A stretch of 64,000 nucleotides of DNA from Siphonodentalium dalli (GCA_032622095.1 CP136062.1:54043849-54107848); one strand, 5' to 3'; positions 12,865-25,644 are shown, numbered from the stretch's first letter. The notes: a model not told the origin generated them from the sequence alone. Translations and numbers: made by a program.

Positions 12865-14055
12865 ACCCAATTCTTACCACGTTAAGCTACCAGGAGAAAC
12901 CGGTTAAAACGATTAACACCGATATCACTATATTCATACAATGTTATACTATACCTGAATAAACCTATTGAACAAATAGGCCGTGTCAGCGCTAAAACCC
13001 GATCCGTACAATGTTACACGATACCGGGAGAAACATGTTAAACTGTTAGGCCATATAAGCGCTAACACCCGTTCTTACAAAGTTAAATGACACCAGAATA
13101 AACCTGATAAAACGCGTGTCCATGTAATCGCTAACACCCGATTCATACAGTGTTTACGATACCAGATGAAACCTGTTAAAACGTTTGTCCATGTCGGCGC
13201 TAACACCCGAACCATACAATGTTATACCATATCAGCGGAAACCAGTTAAAACGTTAGGCCATGTCAGCGCTAACACCAGATCATCACAATGTTATATGAT
13301 ACCAGTGTTAACCCGTTAAAACGTGTGTCCGTGTCTGCGCTAATACCCGATCGTTAAAACGTTATATGATACCCGTTTTAACACGTTAAAATGTGCGTCC
13401 CTGCATGATAGCGTAAAAACATTCGGATCTTACAATGCTATAAGATACCAGTGTTAACCTGCTAAAACATTTGTCTATATCAGCGCTAAAACCCGATCCT
13501 TACAATGTTATACGATACCGGGAAAAACATGTTATACTGATAGGCCGTGTAAGCTCTAACACCCGTCCTTACAAAGTTAAACGACACCAGTGTTGACCTA
13601 TTAACAGGTGTGTCCGTGTCAGCTCTAACAACCGAACCATACAATGTTATACGATATCAGAGGAAACCTGTTAAAACGTTAGGTCATGTCAGCGCTGACA
13701 CCCGATCGTTACAAAGTTATATGACACCAGTGTTAACCTGTTAAAACGTGCGTCCCTGTCACCGCTTACATTCGGTTCTTACAATGCTATATGAGACCAG
13801 TGTTAACATGTTAAAACGTTTGTCCATGTTAGCATTAACACCCGATCCTTACAGTCTTATACGATACCATAACAAACGTGTTAAATGTTTGTCCATGCCA
13901 GCGATAACACCCGGTTCATCCACTGTTATATTATACCAGTGTTAACCTGTTAGACGTTTGTCCATGTCAGCAGGAACACCCATCCTTACAATGTTATATG
14001 ATACCAGTCTTGAGAGTTAACCTGTTAACCCGTTAGCCCATGTCAGCGCTAACAC
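12865..14055. repeat. Minisatellite, about 69-bp unit, roughly 17 copies
   Basis: The repeating phrase is 'tacaatgttatacgatacc', then 'agtgttaacctgttaaaacg', then 't-tgtccatgtcagcgctaa', then 'cacccgatcct'. Copies differ by many substitutions and small indels but keep the order. It starts close to the donor of the exon at 12,681-12,823, so it would be intronic if that exon is real. Confidence 0.85.
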
Positions 14056-14065
14056 CGTCAACATA

Positions 14066-14215
14066 AGTGGTATATTAAGCGCGCTATTGGCGCGCCCAAT
14101 ATCGCAATAATATTGCAAGTGAAAATGCTTATAAGCGCGCCGCTTGCGATATTATTGCAATATTTCTCGCTTAATTTCGCGCTTAATATTGCAATACATC
14201 GCGCTTACTATTGAG
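14066..14215. repeat. Palindrome-rich block (gcgcgc and ataatattgcaa motifs)
   Basis: Contains near-palindromes such as atatcgcaataatattgcaa and its inverse ttgcgatattattgcaatat, plus several copies of cgcgcttaatattg. It could be a folded MITE related in style to the 44.9 kb element, which also starts ttaagcgcgc, but its borders are not defined. Confidence 0.4.
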
Positions 14216-15273
14216 ATTCAGCGCAAATTATTTCTTATTCCTCTGTACTGTTTTTGCCACATATCTTTCTATCTTATCTCTTACGTTTAAACGGGCATGG
14301 CTCACTCGAGCTTTCAAATTGTGTCTACATAATTTGGAAGGATGTGTATATAATATAGGTTGACATATACTGATATGCCGGCTTTATATGCGCTGAAAAA
14401 TAGTTGCCATTGTCACAGCCATTCAGCAGCCAGTTTTCAATTTTTCGCAGAGAAGTGAAATAAACGCTCTTTATGTCTACCTTATCAGGAATAGACTAAC
14501 ACGGAACGCTCTATTCTATCCATGTCGGGCACATTGATGTTGTTTGTTTTGGGACCCGAACAGCGTTTCAAGCGTTGTATTTTTTTATGACTTCATTGCG
14601 TCTTTCTGTGAAATATAATGACTGTAGAAAGTTAGTTTAAATATTTATCTACTTATTTCGATATCGTGAATAGTTCATAAACGAATATTGTTACCTAGAA
14701 TTTTGTTTACAATGTAGGGTCAAATACTTTTCGCTTTTATTTCGCCACGCAATTTGAAGATTACCATAGAACATGCCGACTAATTTAGGGTCAAATATTC
14801 GGACTTCCGGTTATGGCGTAAACACAGGAACATGTAAATTATCTTCGCTGTTAAATATCGTCCAGAAAATTGTCTATATCTGTATGGAATTCAAATTCGA
14901 GATTGTCGGAAGACGTTTGTTCAGTTCATGTATAAGTGTATAGTGTAATTATGTGCATTGGGACTTAGGATAGTTTGTTTTTGAACATAACTTCAAGGTA
15001 TGTTTCCCGTTTTCGATGGCCCAAGTGAACAGTGTTAACCTGCAACGTAGCCAATTCCCGTGACCCTCGGTGACCAACACGTTCGTGCGCGATTTGCACT
15101 TAGTGACCTCTGCCTACACCCAGTCTGTTTGTCTGGTAGGACTAACGGTACTTTATACGCGGCGACTTGTGCGAGATACTCCCACGCTGAACGTGATAAT
15201 CGATTGACTGTGACAGCTAATCTGACCGAACTATCGGATTAACCGGCTCGACTGTTACCGTTTATAATACGAA
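14216..15273. other. No gene; probable 5' region of the Tx1/L1 element near its right end
   Basis: Near 14,765 the phrase 'accatagaacatgccgacta' plus 'atttagggtcaaat' resembles the 45.2 kb tandem repeat. From about 15,000 onward, higher GC and CpG content suggests the LINE 5' UTR, but the 5' end of the LINE cannot be set from sequence alone. Confidence 0.35.
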
Positions 15274-16143
15274 ATGGCGGACAGCAACATGACAGAACAG
15301 CCGAATTTAGATGAGGGGAAATCTAAAAGTGAACGTAAACGCCAGCGCCCAGGGTCTGATGCATCAGAACCAGCAGATTCCATTTTAGCTGACATAATGA
15401 AGAAGCTGTCTGAACTACCAACGTGGGAAGAGATGAAGACTCTTATTGAAAACGACATAAAGTCGCAGGTAGAGACATTAAAGGGAGACATGATGAAGGA
15501 TGTCACTGAAACCCTTGAATTTTATAAAAAAGGAACCGACGAAAGAATAGAAAAGTGTGAAGAGGAGAATAGTTTGTTAAGAGAGGAAGTTGAGCACTAC
15601 CGCGCGGAAAATGTTGGAATGATGGCAGAGATAGATAAACTGAAAACCAAAGCGAATAAAAGTGAGCAATACTCAAGGAAGGCGAACATTAGGATTGTGG
15701 GAATGGAAGAGGTTGATGGAGAAAATTTGAGAAAAAAAATTTGCATCAATGTAAATGAAAGCCAAAATAAATTCAAATTAGTTGAAAGGGATATTTCAGC
15801 GGCACACAGACTGCCATCAAAACGCCAAAACGAGCCACAGCCAATAATTGTGAAATTTGCATGGACAAAAACACAAAACCAAGTTTTCGAACAGAGGAAG
15901 AATTTGAAATACGTGGCAGAAAATGGATCCAAGAAGGCATTGGTAATTCGGGACGACGTGACAAAGGAAAATTTGGAACTGATGAATAGACTTTTCGACC
16001 ATAAGAAAGTTGACTTTGCATACCACAGAAATGGGTTCATTTGGGGAAAATTAGTAGCAGGAGGCAGAGTTAAATTTGACATCACGGAATCAATTGATTC
16101 CACTATCCGAGGGCATTTGGTTAACAACAATGCCAGGGCATAA
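15274..16143 (+). CDS. Tx1/L1-type LINE ORF1 protein (coiled coil, RRM-like, C-terminal domain)
   Basis: Open frame of 289 codons from ATG to stop, with the arrangement of L1-type ORF1p. There is a charged, low-complexity N-terminus (residues 1-40). A coiled coil rich in Glu, Lys and Leu follows (about 75-130). Then comes the conserved junction EQYSRKANIRIVGMEE, leading into an RRM-like region with AAHRLPSK and PIIVKFAWTKT (about 175-205). The C-terminal part has ALVIRDDVTKEN (about 225-240). In L1-group elements this protein is an RNA-binding nucleic-acid chaperone that coats element RNA. The frame is uninterrupted, unlike ORF2, which suggests a young insertion or lighter damage. ORF2 starts 1.4 kb downstream, an unusually long gap. 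The 5' ATG is preceded by an in-frame stop-containing leader, and I saw no better start. Confidence 0.85.
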   Translation: MADSNMTEQPNLDEGKSKSERKRQRPGSDASEPADSILADIMKKLSELPTWEEMKTLIENDIKSQVETLKGDMMKDVTETLEFYKKGTDERIEKCEEENSLLREEVEHYRAENVGMMAEIDKLKTKANKSEQYSRKANIRIVGMEEVDGENLRKKICINVNESQNKFKLVERDISAAHRLPSKRQNEPQPIIVKFAWTKTQNQVFEQRKNLKYVAENGSKKALVIRDDVTKENLELMNRLFDHKKVDFAYHRNGFIWGKLVAGGRVKFDITESIDSTIRGHLVNNNARA

Positions 16144-17555
16144 CCCTTGTTGTAAATAATTCACCCTTTAATATATGAATGCTGGAGCCAGCTCATACCG
16201 TACACATTTTTATTGAATGTTTGCATACATGAGGTTACTAGCATATTGTATAGTATACGTAACAATGAAGTAATGTATATTGCCATCATTGCTTCTTTAG
16301 TACAGTAACAATAAAGCAGGCGCTCAAAAATACATGTATGAGTATACTTCTGTCACAAAACGTTCAGTGTTACTGGAAACCAATCATGATAAACATCACC
16401 GTGTTTGAGATGGTTCCTCTAGCATTCATATGTTATCAAAACACTTATATATTACACTTATCGTATAATTGTTCCATGTTGAATCGTATATACCACTTTC
16501 GTGACTGGAGCTTCCTGTGCAGTAACGTTGGACTAGCTCGGCTCCCGTCACAAAGGAGTTAGATACTATATATTCCATTATAATATAGGTGCACTCACAT
16601 TTAATACTAGATCGGTGCTACATGTAACTCGTCAAATTATATTGATATGATTATTTCTTTTTCTCCGTATTAGAGGCCCACTTGGCTTTCGAGTCAGCGA
16701 TTATAATTTTTATAGTACACATGTACCGCGATTTTCGGTTTTAATAACAATAATCGGAATAAAATATGATTAAATTAATATAATTAATCAATACATTGAG
16801 AGTCTGTGACTCAGAAAATGCTCATGAAACAATAGAAATTAGCTAAAATGATCTGATATAAAAGTCTACAGTCACGCTCGGAAAGATGTGCGATGCTTCG
16901 ACGGTGCAATGTCGATGTTCTTCTTGTTCAGCACATTTATAATTACATCTTTTTGTACCCAAAGGGATGCAAATCATAATTTATGAATATTATATATTTT
17001 TTTGACTCGAGAATTGAGTGGGTCTTTGTGCAGTGGACTATGTCAGGAGAGGTCACTCTAAAATGATCTTAACACAAGATAGACAACTCTAAAATGATAT
17101 CGTATAGTTGCCCACTGAAATATTGTACCATTTTGGTGTCTCCTTTGGTGATGTGCACGGTGTTCCACGAGTATATTCATTTAGCATACTCACAAATTAT
17201 AACAAAATCCGTATGTGTGTCCGATTGGCTTTTATTACTCTGTTATCTGCCAGCTGATAACTTGATATAGTTAGCATTTTAACGATATAAGTTTATTATC
17301 AAATACCTGTAATAGTCATAGTAGGCAACATTTAGAATGTATAAACTGTACCATATAGCAGAATCTACAATTTTTTGGACGATATTGACAACTGCGATCC
17401 ATTGAAAGAACCTGTCACGATTGTGACTAGAAGGTTAATTAAATTTAATCCCCCCACCCCCACCATCAGTACGAACTGTTGTATTTCACAAAAATCATGC
17501 GTTATAGTATTTGTTGCACATGCTTCGGGTATAATTATATTTATTCATCAGTAAT
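16144..17555. other. Long ORF1-ORF2 spacer of the LINE, no gene seen
   Basis: AT-rich, with no domain-bearing ORF. Typical L1-type inter-ORF gaps are short or overlapping, so 1.4 kb suggests an inserted sequence or two independent LINE fragments. I could not define insertion borders. Confidence 0.4.
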
Positions 17556-20500
17556 ATGGTAAGTATTATGTCCATGAATTGTAGAGGCCTTGGTGACCCG
17601 AAGAAACGCAGAGACGTGTTTAATTATATTAGAGAAAAGAAATTTGGAATCTACTGCTTACAAGATGTTCATTTTAAAAAAGATCAAGAGCAAAGCATCC
17701 GAGCAGAATGGGGATATGAGATCGCATTTAGTTCGTATACCACTTCATCAAGAGGAGTGGCAATTCTAATAAACAATAATTTTAGTTTTAAATTGCTGGA
17801 TACAAAGACTGACCAGGCAGGAAACTTCGTCCTAATCCGAGCAGAAGTTGAAAATAAAATAATGACATTTGTTAACATATATGGCCCAAATGATGATGAC
17901 CCTCTCTTTTACAAAAATATTTGCAAAACCATTGAAGAAATATCTGAAGGTAGTATAGTAATATGCGGAGACTTTAATTTAATTATAGACCCTGATATTG
18001 ACATGCTTAATTACGTTGCTATAAATAACAAAAAAAGCAAGAGACGAAGTACTTGATATGATAGACCACCTTGACTTAGTTGATGTGTGGAGAATTACCA
18101 ACCCTGATACTCGACGATACACTTGGCGCCGAACAAATCCATCCAAACACGCCCGTTTAGACTTCTTTTTAGTTTCACAAGACCTTATACACATGGTGGA
18201 AAATTGTGACATCCAGCCAGGATATAAAACAGACCATTCAGCGATATCGATAACACTTAAATTCCACAATTTCGAAAAGGGAAGGGGATTCTGGAAGATC
18301 AATAATTCACTTCTGAAGAATAACGATTATGTGCAACTAGTCAAAAATACGATAACAAGAGTAGTAAGACAATATTGAAAATTTGACATAAAACAGGAAA
18401 TAGATCCTAACAAAATAGTGCTTAACATCAATGATCAATTGTTTTTCGACATTCTATTAATGGAGATACGGGGTGCATCTATTCCTTTTTGTTCTCATTT
18501 ATCAAAACTTCGGAGAGATGTGGAAGCTGAATTGATTGCGCACATATACCATCTTGAAAGTCTTACAACACTAGCTGAGAATGAAATTTTGAAAATTGAA
18601 AAATTAAACTTGAATTGGAAAAAATGAGAGAAGATAAACTAAAAGGTATTTTTGTTAGATCGCGGGCTAGATGGTTAGGCGACGGCGAAAAACCATCAAA
18701 ATACTATTTAAATCTAGAAAAGCGCAATTATACATCGAAAATAATCCCAAAACTAGAGCGTGGTAATGGTGAAATGATATATGAACAAAGTGAAATCCTT
18801 AAAGAGACATCACAATTTTATGAAACCTTATACAAAAACCAAAATACAGAGACAGAACCTCTCAATCTTAATTCCTTCTTGAATAATGTATGCGAGACTA
18901 ATGATATTGATATAAAGAAGCTCACGCCTGACACGGATCGTCTTCTAGAAGGAAATGTTACATACATTGAAGCCCTTAGTTATCTGAAAAATATGAAAAA
19001 TAATAAGTGTCCTGGAAACGACGGATTTTCTGTAGAATTCTTCAAATTGTTTTGGCGACACGTAGGAATCTACCTGGTCAGGTCTCTTAATTGTGGCATA
19101 CAAACGGGAAAATTATCGATAACACAAAGACAGGGCGTTATTACACTCTTACCAAAGGAAAATAAACCAAGGCAGTATTTGAAAAACTGGAGGCCAATTT
19201 CCCTACTAAATGTTACTTACAAAATACTTACCGGTGTACTATCGGAACGATTAAAGAAAGTTCTCCCACATCTAATACATACTGATCAAACTGGCTTTAT
19301 CTCCGGAAGATATATAGGTGAAAATATAAGACTAATTATGGATATGATGCTTTTAACTAAACAAAGAAAAATGCCCGGCCTGTTACTAATGATTGATTTT
19401 GAAAAAGCTTTTGACTCAATTTCTTGGAAATTCATATTTGAGGTGTTGAAGTATTTTAGATTCAGCGAGATTTTTATTGAATACATTAAGACTTTATACA
19501 ACGACACATCGTCGTGCATAGATATTAATGGACAGATATCGAAGTTCTTCAATTTGTAACGTGGCTGTAGGCCAGGCGATCCCATATCCGCGTATATTTT
19601 TGTATTATGCGCAGAAATTCTGGTAATCATGGTGCGGAACTCGAAGGGAATAACGGGAATCAATGTAGGTGGTCAAAATATAAGAATGTCACAATATGCC
19701 GATGATACCTCTCTGTTGCTCGATGGGTCACCAAGGTCTCTGGAATCAGCGATGAATGTACTCGACAAATTCAAGCATATTTCAGGATTAAAGATTAATT
19801 ACCATAAGACACAGGCAGTGTGGATTGGTACAAAATCAGATTGCACAGAAACAATATGTGACCGTTGGAAACTTAACTGGAACCCAGAAACATTCAAAAT
19901 TTTAGGAATTGATTTTCACCATGATATTAATCGTATGGTTGAGATTAACTTCTCAAAAAGCATTAACCAATTGAAAAACACATTAGCGGCATGGAATAGA
20001 CGTAATCTCAGTGTACTTGGTAGAATCACTGTTGTTAAATCACTAGCGATTTCAAAACTGGTTTATCTCTTTCAAACACTACCAAATCCATCAGATGAAT
20101 TTATTAAGAAACTGAATCAAATACTGTATGGTTTCATTTGGAAAAAATGGTCCAGACAGTATAACCAGAAAACAGATTACCCAAGAATTTGCCGAAGGCG
20201 GATGTAAAATAGTTGAAATATCCACATTTATCAAATCTTTGAAGATTTCATGGGTAAAGCGAGCAATCACAAAGAATGCAGCATGGGTTACCGTTTTGGA
20301 ACAATCTAATCCCATTTTTGAAGACATTTGGTACCTTATGGCACCAAATATATTAAAAAAACAAGCGAAGTCAGTCGATAACCTCTTTTGGAAAGATGTA
20401 TTGAACGCATGGACGCTATACTGCGACAAAATACATCCAACAAATACTTGTGACTTTCATTCCCTTCCTCTAATTGGTTTTACAGACACATCCAAGTTAA

Positions 20501-21369
20501 TATTACCCCGTTTGAAATTATTTAAGACTAAATATTTGCTGTATATTTCGGATTTCTTTGATTCGTCGGGGGAATATTATGTCACATCGTACATTTAAAG
20601 ACAATCATGCTATAAATATTGACTTTTTGACATTTCATGGAGTAACACATTATATCAAAGAGCGTGAAAAGTGCCTTGTAGTGCACGGCGACGAAGCCCC
20701 GCACCCCATTATTCCGTATCAACTGAAGGAATTAATCACACCAGAAAGCTCAAAGTCTATATATAAAACAATGCTACCGCGTGGACGACCGGGCAAGCAA
20801 ATTAACAAATGGGAAAATGTACTGAATCATACATATGATGATGATTGGTGGAAAGAGGTGTTCAGTTGCTCCTTCTCTCACGTTTCGGACACAAAACTAA
20901 AATGGTTCCAATATATAGTTAACACCCGTATTATATGCACGAAAAGGTTCCTAAAACAAATAAAACTTTCAGATGATGACACATGCACGTTTTGTAAATA
21001 TCAAACTGAGTCTATAATTCACATATTCTGGGAATGCCCTATCATACAACGATTTTGGAAACAAGTAGAGCACTGGGTCTATGATAAGACAAACTATCGA
21101 ATTAAAATCACAACGGAGATGGCACTATTCAGCGTGTCCACAGACACAACTCTCCACTCGTGGATTCGTTTCCTCCTGATATTCGTGAGATACCATATTT
21201 ACAAATCGAAACAAATAACACATTACCAAATGTTGTTGTAACTGGGAGAGAATTGCACACACAGTTTATCACGGAACGGGTTTACTATTATAGCCATTCT
21301 CGATATAAGAAGTTTAGTGAACGATGGTCGCAGCTCGAAGAACTGACCCATAACCCCTCTAGTGATTAA
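17556..21369 (+). pseudogene. Tx1/L1-type LINE ORF2: endonuclease-reverse transcriptase, broken
   Basis: Encodes the target-primed reverse transcription enzyme. Order seen: APE endonuclease (MSMNCRGLGDPKKR, CLQDVHF, SSRGVAILI, VNIYGPN, ICGDFNLI, RLDFFLVS, KTDHSAISI), linker with RARWLGDGEKPSKYYLNLEK, RT (GNDGFSVEFFK, NWRPISLLNVTYKILT, DQTGFISGRYIGENIR, LMIDFEKAFDS, and YADD at about 19,698), thumb, then a C-terminal CTFC...H...C zinc-knuckle-like motif (about 20,985-21,045). Breaks are a frameshift at an A-run near 18,030, in-frame TGA at 18,376, a frameshift near 18,600, in-frame TAA at 19,557, and frameshifts near 20,140 (A-run), 20,560 and 21,200. Several breaks lie in A homopolymers, which may be base-call errors; the stop codons are not explained that way. 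Not functional as written. Confidence 0.88.
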
Positions 21370-21899
21370 TCTATGTTAGCTATGAATGGAACATAAACAT
21401 TATACTGGTATAAATTTCACTGCACACTGCCTGATATTATGACATCCTATATATATATCATAACCATATGTTAACAAATGCTTGTGTATATTTGTCGGCA
21501 TAGTATATGGAACGCACAACAAAGGCTATGCGCACACACTGACGGTTTTGTCTTACTTTTTTCCCCGTAAATCAATGACAAAATCGGCAGCTTTAACATA
21601 TTTTCACTCAAATCATCACTGACCACTGTTATATGGCATATGCCTATCATGCATTGTGATCTTAACCGATGATAAATCATATTCCATATACATAGACGAC
21701 AGTATTTATTATTTGTTATTTTGGTATGAAATCCCGATAGTATATGTGCAACAAATGATCTAACTAGATAATAGAATATGTGATATCAAATTAATTTTTA
21801 GAAACTATGTAAGAAATTCGTATATCCCCACCTCAGCCCCAGAAAAAAACATAAAAAAAAGAAAATAAAAAAATATATATATATATATTCGGAAAGGCA

Positions 21900-22300
21900 C
21901 TTTCTGTGTGAAATTAAAGTTTTGACTGGAGATCATCTAACTGTTCATATTTTAAACACCCGTCACATAATTCATTTCACGGTTTTCGTGCATTGTTTAA
22001 AAATATATTGGAGGTGTAAATTATATATTTAAAAATCATTTTGTGTTAATGTCTCAAAAGGGTTGTTTTCTCGGTAATGATATCCGGTTTATTACAATTT
22101 TAACACAGACAATCAAAGATGAATGTAAGTCAAATTATTTTATGGAAGACTGCATTAGTATGTCTCGTATATATTACACTGGAATTATCAGAAAACAATT
22201 TTGTTTTTCGAATAGCGTCGACATAGTTGTGAGACGATCCGAAGGCGTTTTGTCCGCCGGTTCATTTCAGAGCTACAATATATAACTATAAATTAGATAA
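21900..22300 (+). repeat. Dispersed repeat R, copy 1
   Basis: Shares ordered landmarks with 45,930-46,400 and, for its right half, 44,735-45,150: 'gact-g--tcatctaactg-tcatattt', '-tttcgtcaatt/gcattgtttaaaaatatt', 'cagaaaacaattttgttttt' and 'cgacata-(t)-gtgagacgat'. Not coding; family unknown. Confidence 0.6.
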
Positions 22301-22811
22301 TACCGGCCTCTGAAAGCGACCATGCATATCGTAACAACTGTTGGCTATTGTTTTCACCTAATTAGAGACTGCACATCTGTGTGTATAGGTTAAAATACAC
22401 CAAATGTTTTGCATAGGCCTCAATGTTAACAAATCCTGCAGGCCTGTATTCGCAGGAAAGGGTTGACCCTGCACCCTGAGTATTAAACATTAAAGAACGT
22501 CCATTTAGACACACGAAAATGTGCCCAAAAGCACTTGTCAACGTATTACGTCACATTGCAGATTTGACAAACGTCACACTGCCTTTGAATTGGAGACAAA
22601 AATGACATCGAAAAAAACACCAACCCCTCCCATAATTATTGGCCAATTTGATAGCCGTAACCGTTCACCATATGGCTATATTTGATACTTATCATCGGGA
22701 AACATGTTTGTGCATTTTGTTCGTGCACTTTTCATCCATGTATCATTGACCATTCAGCTGCCAGGATTTTATTTATTCTGATCTTAGCTGGTTCCAGGGG
22801 AATTTGGTGTA
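22301..22811. other. No gene recognised between repeat R and the fold-back element
   Basis: No domain-bearing ORF, splice-flanked exon or repeat structure was recognised here. Confidence 0.5.
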
Positions 22812-23834
22812 TTGTTAACAAGAAAAAAAGTGGGGGCAGAGACTCCAGACAAGATGGCGTCCATCATGGCGGCCATTGTTTTATATGCACCAGGTCTCTT
22901 TGATCGACGTTATAGTAAAGATGATGTCACAGGCGGTCTTGTTTTTTGTTCGATTCGTTATGGTAATATACAACCCTTACAAATTAGCCAAAAATCCGAC
23001 ACAAAAATCCAATATGGCGGCCAAGATGGCCGCCGAAATGTGAAAAATAGCTATTTTTCGGACATTTCACCACCTTTCGTTTGTCTCTGTGGGAAAATAG
23101 TGGCACATTGACGCGATTTTATACATTTATCGTCTAGAAAAGTCATTGGTGAATACAGAGGGCCTATAATATACATTCCTTGCTGGATATTTTTGTCCGA
23201 TATCACGTTTTCCCAAATGCCGGTATAATCCAGTCAAAGCCAAATCGACGCTAATAACGCAATGTCTGTTTCGAATAAATGAGTGTTATTGCTATCATAA
23301 CAAAACCCATGCGTATATATGTGCAGGAGATACTCGAGCTATGATTCCTCTTATACCTGAGTTGATGAATATTCATCCAAATCTAAGATGGCGGCCAAAA
23401 TGGCCACCAGAAATAGAAAAATCGCCGAAAATCGCTTATTTTGACATCAGTGAGAGTTATTGCCACGACAACACCAAACCTGTTTACTATTGTGAGTTGG
23501 GAACAATGAAGCGAAGAACTCTCCTTATATCACATCCAAATTAAGGTCCCCCAAATCCTAAATTGTGCCCACAATGGCGGAAAAGTTTTCAAAAATCACC
23601 GAAATTCCCTCATTTTCACATCATTTGGCATTATTGTCGAGAAAATCCACACATGCTGACAGTTGAGTTGGAAATAATGCGGTTAAGTAATTACCTTGCA
23701 TCTGATGAATGAAAATGTTTTCCAAATCGAAGGCGGCGGCCAAAATGGCGTCCGAAATTTGAAAACGACCTTACATTCTTTTACTTTCTTACTATGGGCG
23801 TTATTGTTGCGCGAATTCTACCCACAATTACATG
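22812..23834 (+). repeat. F element left arm, outer part, with about 175-bp subrepeats
   Basis: Built from subrepeats of about 170-180 bp, marked by 'gttattg' at about 23,286, 23,455, 23,628 and 23,807. Each subrepeat carries 'gagttgg', a 'aaaatcgccgaaaat'-like stretch and a CpG-rich word such as aagatggcggccaaaatggc. That word matches the YY1 consensus AAnATGGCGGC. The Polinton is inserted at the inner border. Confidence 0.7.
23829..23834. repeat. Polinton target-site duplication, left copy (tacatg)
   Basis: Direct 6-bp duplicate of 39,494-39,499. Six bases is the known Polinton/Maverick duplication length. Confidence 0.9.
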
Positions 23835-24277
23835 AGTAGTAAGAGCACTAGGCAAGTTGGACCACCAGAACAATAGATGACCTATTGTTCTCATGTTTAT
23901 ACAAGAAGTGATCCTCCCATTGTTCTATTGTTCTCGTATCCTGATCCTCCTATTGTAATATATGACCTGATTTAAATTTTTAGCAATAAACCAGGTCCAG
24001 TAAACATTAATCCTATTGTAATACCTGACCTCAATTCTATTTTAGGCAATAACACACAAGACATGATCATCCTATTGTAATACATGACCTAAGCTCTATT
24101 TTAGGCAATAACCTAGTTTGAGTAAACATTCAACCTATTGTAATAACTAACCTAATTTCTATTTCAGACAATCCCCAGGGCGACTAAACAATACTATTTA
24201 CTATTTGTAAACTCACCCAATAGCACAACGGTCACCGATTATCCTATATTAATAGCTGACATCATTTCTATTTAATC
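23835..24277 (+). repeat. Polinton left terminal inverted repeat
   Basis: Matches the reverse complement of 38,922-39,493 almost base for base over the first 100 bp and with indels further in. Contains about five direct subrepeats of about 61 bp, each with a 'cctattgtaatacctgacct' core followed by 'caattctattttaggcaata'. Confidence 0.85.
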
Positions 24278-25640
24278 AAATATCCCAGTCGAGTAAACGT
24301 AAGTATTTACTAAACGCAAACTCACACAAAAGCACAAGCATCAAAGTAGTGTAAATAAATGGGTCAAAGTATACGAGTTATACAAAATCTAAATAATGTA
24401 ATCAAGTCAACGAGCGGTACAAATGATCTGAAATAGTATAAGGGAGAATCGTTCAAGAACACAAAGCTATAGAAATCACGGTGTAATGATAACAGATCAA
24501 GTAAACAAATCATACAAGTTTTTCTTTGACTCAACCTTATAAGTGTTACGAAAACCGGTGAAGGATATTTCCTACTTAAACACACACGCAAATCATTGAG
24601 AATGATATGTAATCAATTTAGCAGGAAACCCTTCAATTAAAAAAAATATATATATAGAGACATAGAGAGAATAGTCTGAATATAAACCAAATTTGGGGTA
24701 ATCAAATCCCTTATCTATTCAACCCGATATTATGAAACCCTAGATTAAGAAACAACTCTTCCATTGGTATAGCCTTTTAAAGCCGATCGAAAAATACTAT
24801 CGTAGCGCAGGCCAAAAAACAAATATTACGGGCAAGGCAAAACCAATAATTCACCCGTGTTCCCCTATCGAATTAGCTATGTGTATTTAACTTACACAAG
24901 CGATATCACACTATTGCACGCGTCGAGCTGGCAATGACTATGTCAACAAAAGATGTAATGAACTTAATGCTAAGTAAATATACAGTTTTCTTAGACTATT
25001 GTATAGTACGCCCAAACTATTTAGTCGGTCAACTATTATCAATTTAACAAGTGAAAAAAATATATATATATTGACAGAGAGATAATATTCTAGATCTAAG
25101 ACAATTTGGGAAATATTTCGCAACCAGGTCAATTCTCATATATATGGTTACGTCGAAACATCCCAAGAAGAGGAGTCAAAATAACGTTCATTGCGTTGTT
25201 TGATCGGAATTTTTACTGTTTTCGCTCCGAAAGCTATTATGATCCAAAACTGTTTTTGGAAATCGTTAATTTATTACATATTTCAATCAATTTAAGATCG
25301 CAGTAATATATATTTATAGTAATTATTACCAGAACGGATTTTAAAGAAAATTATCTTGTTGTATCGTGTGATCCGAGGTTAAGTAAGTCAGTACACTAAA
25401 TTGCACTCGAATCAGCTCGAATGATGAATAATAACCTAACACGTAAATGCGTTACTCGATCAGTAAACATCGTGCATAATACAGTGTAAGAAATAACTAT
25501 CGGAGGGTGTCTCGTAGCCATACCAAGAAATATACCATGTTGACTTGACAAACACTAAGTTCAAACATAACTCATAATTGTTTGTTTAAAAGACTGCAAT
25601 GTCATGACATTTAAATAAGTACATGGTAGTAGGTCAACTC
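24278..25640. other. Polinton left interior, no gene seen
   Basis: AT-rich; ORFs of 60-75 codons lack features. Contains short (ta)n runs near 24,650 and 25,065. Confidence 0.5.
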
Positions 25641-25644
25641 GTGG

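Larger units (their letters stand above)
15274..21889 (+). mobile_element. Tx1/L1-like LINE insertion with A-rich tail
   Basis: ORF1 and ORF2 on the same strand end in an A-rich tail (21,841-21,889: runs of a separated by t or g, then (ta)n). The retrotransposon boundary on the right is clear. The left boundary is placed at the ORF1 start only because the true 5' end is not visible. No target-site duplication could be confirmed by eye. Confidence 0.75.

Noticed and set aside
12865-14055. CRISPR-like array
   Set aside because: The 69-bp units are head-to-tail without unique spacers; this is a eukaryotic minisatellite.
15597-16130. 177-codon minus-strand ORF
   Set aside because: Antisense shadow of the LINE ORF1 gene.
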